Below are positions 7,020 through 7,985 of a stretch of DNA of 7,985 bases, piece after piece. This DNA is from JBEIDK01 sp040383485 (GTDB lineage: Bacteria > Bacteroidota > Bacteroidia > UBA4408). Numbering within the stretch: position 1 is the first letter of the stretch; each line of letters begins with the position of its first letter. The translations under genes and the position numbers were made by a program. The notes under the pieces are model-generated. The model was not told the DNA's origin and ran no database searches. It saw only the letters and a program-made list of their open reading frames with translations. The stretch is taken from assembly GCA_040383485.1 (NCBI GenBank), contig JBEIDK010000145.1, positions 1 to 7,985 on the forward strand, written 5' to 3'.

Positions 7020-7478
7020 ATGAATAAATTATTTCTTTTTCTATTCAGTTTACTATTGCTGAACAATACAAAAAGCTTTTCGCAAAGTAGCGATGCAGAC
7101 AAATTATTAGGAGTTTGGGAAGTTGGTAGTGGCAAAGCAAGAGTTAAAGTTGACAAGTATGGCGATAAGTATATGGGTAAAATTGTTTGGCTACGCGAGC
7201 CAAAATATCCTGATGGAACACCGAAGGTTGACAAAAACAATCCTGACGAAAAATTAAGAACAGTTCCACTTCTAGGTTATAGAATATTATTGGGCTTTGA
7301 ATATAAAGGAGATTTGACTTGGGAGAAAGGTACTATATATGATGCAGAAAATGGTAGTAATTATTTATGCACCATTAAAATGACTGATAATAATACACTT
7401 GATGTAAGAGGCTACATAGGTGTTGCGTTATTTGGAAGGACGGATGTTTGGAAAAGAGTTGAGCTAAAGAAAAAATAA
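7020..7478 (+). CDS. DUF2147 family exported protein
   Basis: This 152-residue protein has a signal peptide (residues 1-22, hydrophobic core LFLFLFSLLLL, ending SFSQ) and one DUF2147 domain, so it should act in the periplasm or at the outer membrane. Family landmarks are LLGVWEVGSGKARVKV, GKIVWLREP, LLGYRIL, WEKGTIYDAENGSNYLC, LDVRGYIG and FGRTDVWKR. The fold is thought to be a small lipocalin-like beta-barrel, and the molecular role is unknown. The length is normal for a stand-alone member. The ATG at 7020 is chosen because it begins directly at the signal peptide. It is divergent from ssb and leads a tight pair with the next gene, one base away, so the two products may share a location or pathway. 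No catalytic residues are evident. Confidence 0.9.
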   Translation: MNKLFLFLFSLLLLNNTKSFSQSSDADKLLGVWEVGSGKARVKVDKYGDKYMGKIVWLREPKYPDGTPKVDKNNPDEKLRTVPLLGYRILLGFEYKGDLTWEKGTIYDAENGSNYLCTIKMTDNNTLDVRGYIGVALFGRTDVWKRVELKKK

Positions 7479-7479
7479 G

Positions 7480-7985
7480 ATGGTAAATAATATTTGCAAA
7501 ATAATTGTTGTTTTCTTTGTATGTAATACACAAGTTAGTTTTTCACAAACAGATACTTCAAAAGCTGCTGAGGAAGATTATAGTCAGTATGCAGACATGG
7601 AAACAACAGATAATGTGCCAAAAGTGATATTCTGTACATCAAAAATAATTGGACAAAGCCCGAATAGATTGATAAGTTTAGGATATGATTTTGTAGGTTC
7701 TCACACTGCTAATGTTGATAGTTTTTCAGTTTATAACAAAGAAGATATAGGAATAAAAAGCAATCAAGTATTGCGTTTTGTGGCAAACTTCCCTATTATT
7801 TCTAATACCAAATGGTTGGTTAATTTGGGTGCAAATTACATGAGTTCAAATTATAGTTTACAAACCCCAAAACCAAGTCATGCAATGGTAAATGCTCTAG
7901 AGAAAGGATTTACAACAACTGGTGTTAATGCGACAGTTTTTAAGCCATTCAACAGTAAAAATTTTACTTTGGTACAAACTAGTTA
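7480..7985 (+). CDS. Putative outer-membrane beta-barrel protein (5' part; runs off the window)
   Basis: An open frame of 168 codons starts at the ATG at 7480, one base after the DUF2147 stop, and continues past the window end with no stop. The start gives a clear signal peptide (residues 1-23, MVNNICKIIVVFFVCNTQVSFSQ), then an acidic linker (AAEEDYSQYADMETTD). After that come alternating strand-like segments with aromatic residues, such as LISLGYDFVGSH, VLRFVANFPII, WLVNLGANYMSS and TTTGVNATVFKPF, which suggest an outer-membrane beta-barrel. The pattern resembles DUF6268-type outer-membrane proteins of Bacteroidota, but I am not certain of the family. The cysteine at 15 is not in a proper lipobox, so a lipoprotein is unlikely. 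It is probably translationally coupled to the DUF2147 gene. Confidence 0.8.
   Translation, partial: MVNNICKIIVVFFVCNTQVSFSQTDTSKAAEEDYSQYADMETTDNVPKVIFCTSKIIGQSPNRLISLGYDFVGSHTANVDSFSVYNKEDIGIKSNQVLRFVANFPIISNTKWLVNLGANYMSSNYSLQTPKPSHAMVNALEKGFTTTGVNATVFKPFNSKNFTLVQTS

Noticed and set aside
6995..7240. Minus-strand open frame of 81 codons
   Set aside because: It is antisense to the signal peptide and first half of the DUF2147 protein, whose family motifs are clear.
1..7985. tRNA, rRNA, CRISPR array, insertion sequence or riboswitch
   Set aside because: No cloverleaf, no regularly spaced spacer-repeat array, no transposase motifs and no long terminal inverted repeats were seen on either strand.

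Overview
The window looks like chromosomal DNA of a Bacteroidota bacterium. It is strongly AT-rich, has no purine-rich Shine-Dalgarno sites ahead of its genes, and carries Bacteroidota-type promoters (TTG, about 19 bases, TAnnTTTG). It encodes type IX secretion (T9SS) sorting domains, a TonB-dependent receptor with a carboxypeptidase-regulatory-like N-terminal domain, and GldE next to ssb. The order within the phylum cannot be settled from this sequence.

Layout, left to right. Positions 1-277 (+) hold a broken relic of a T9SS cargo gene, with only its C-terminal sorting domain recognisable. On the minus strand follow a 971-residue TonB-dependent receptor (316-3231) and a 543-residue secreted beta-helix protein with an intact T9SS type A sorting domain (3352-4983). 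Next, also on the minus strand, is an ssb-gldE housekeeping pair (ssb 6416-6826, gldE 5084-6394). Diverging from ssb on the plus strand is a small operon: a DUF2147 protein (7020-7478), then, one base after its stop, an outer-membrane-type protein cut by the window edge (7480-7985).

The most interesting signal is regulatory. The receptor and beta-helix genes are separated by a strong terminator and so appear to be independent transcription units. Yet their promoters share one architecture: four TTAAC-like half-sites repeated every 11 bases, ending at the same distance from a TAnnTTTG-like element and replacing the usual -33 TTG. By contrast ssb has a textbook -33/-7 promoter. Direct repeats of this kind (CTTAAC-like, 11-base period) resemble the boxes bound by PhoB/PhoP-type response regulators in other phyla. 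The inference is that the receptor and the secreted beta-helix protein form a co-induced nutrient-uptake pair without SusD, possibly phosphate-responsive. The substrate is not shown by the sequence.

Secondary points: gldD, usually found after gldE, is absent here; the receptor's terminator hairpin overlaps its stop codon; and the divergent ssb/DUF2147 promoters sit in an inverted repeat.
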